From Meandrina meandrites (lineage: Eukaryota; Cnidaria; Anthozoa; Scleractinia; Meandrinidae): a stretch of 64,000 nt of DNA. The position numbers were made by a program, and so were the translations under genes. The stretch is from positions 5,694,501 through 5,758,500 of the forward strand of contig OY855908.1 in the NCBI GenBank assembly GCA_963693305.1. Direction: 5' to 3'. The notes beneath the pieces were generated by a model. That model made no database searches and was not told the origin of the DNA. It was given only the letters and a program-made list of their open reading frames with translations. This document shows positions 63,650 through 64,000 of the stretch, in pieces; within the stretch, counting starts at the first letter, position 1; each line of letters starts with the position of its first letter.

Positions 63650-64000
63650 CGTGCCGGAAGGCCGACGTTAGTTCTCGCGCGGAAAGATTGAGGGAGGGGG
63701 AAGGCTCCGTCAAGGAAGCTTGCTCAATCAACGACCTAATGGCCCAAGGGAGCCCTGGGTCAGGCGTTGTATTGCTGGCTTGCTAGAGGGGTGGGCAAAG
63801 TCAGGTTTTGGTCACTCTCAAAATAGACTTTGCCTCCCAAGAATGTCATGGTATTCTTGTCATGATCGTCACTTTTGGCAGCTGAATTCAGCTGCCTGCA
63901 ACGCTGTGACAGCTAAGCTGTAATCAGAGATGTCAAAGGCACCCCAACGACCCCCTTCCCCTCTGGGATAGCCAGGGTCCCACAGGGGGATGGAGGATGG
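63650..64000. other. GC-rich right margin, probable mobile DNA
   Basis: Composition changes from about 65% AT to GC-rich. Purine-rich words ('gaaagattgagggaggggga', 'cccacagggggatggagg') suggest the beginning of an inserted element. No ORF with a known motif is visible before the window ends. Confidence 0.3.

Overview
The window is eukaryotic. It has short, phase-conserved exons with GT-AG junctions, long AT-rich introns full of transposon debris, tRNA-derived SINEs, non-LTR and Penelope-like retroelements, and palindromic MITEs. Repeat content and gene style suggest a cnidarian, most likely an anthozoan such as a stony coral. That assignment is inference; no diagnostic single-copy gene is present.

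Backbone: a tandem array of at least three paralogous + strand receptor genes with a period of about 39-40 kb. Gene 1 enters from the left with only its 3' half visible (exons 832-9849). Gene 2 is present from start codon to stop codon (20545-49167). Gene 3 begins at 60933 and leaves on the right. The architecture is signal peptide, one Ig-like domain, a Cys-rich N-cap, a run of leucine-rich repeats each on its own 72-nt exon (all introns phase 2), four longer LRR/C-cap exons, two GCC2/ephrin-receptor-like Cys-rich exons, and one large exon with a Cys-rich stem and about nine membrane segments. The gene 2 exons sum to 3,693 nt (1,230 codons plus stop), which supports the model. Both complete membrane modules are damaged, differently: gene 2 has an in-frame TGA at codon 751, gene 1 a 35-nt frameshifting deletion and a later premature stop.

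Downstream of each membrane exon lies a small companion ORF (11078-11596 and 53792-54274). It encodes a single-pass membrane protein with a conserved tail, so the duplicated unit is larger than the receptor. Spacers 11.6-20 kb and 54.3-60.9 kb hold mobile DNA, a block present in opposite orientation in the two spacers, and a conserved segment just upstream of genes 2 and 3.

Mobile elements in gene 2: an internally deleted RTE-like LINE with a 13-bp target duplication (31620-33443); a degenerate Penelope-like element (about 37.2-40.4 kb) with RT, GIY-YIG domain and a hammerhead-ribozyme-like motif, carrying a 249-bp tandem array of tRNA-Thr(GGT)-like sequences in its 3' part; a 5'-truncated LINE with a restriction-like C-terminal domain (51249-53541); a Tc1-like long-TIR element (49928-51037); and many foldback MITEs, one of which splits an LRR exon. 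Because genes 1 and 2 are paralogous, several insertions have a visible empty site in the other copy.
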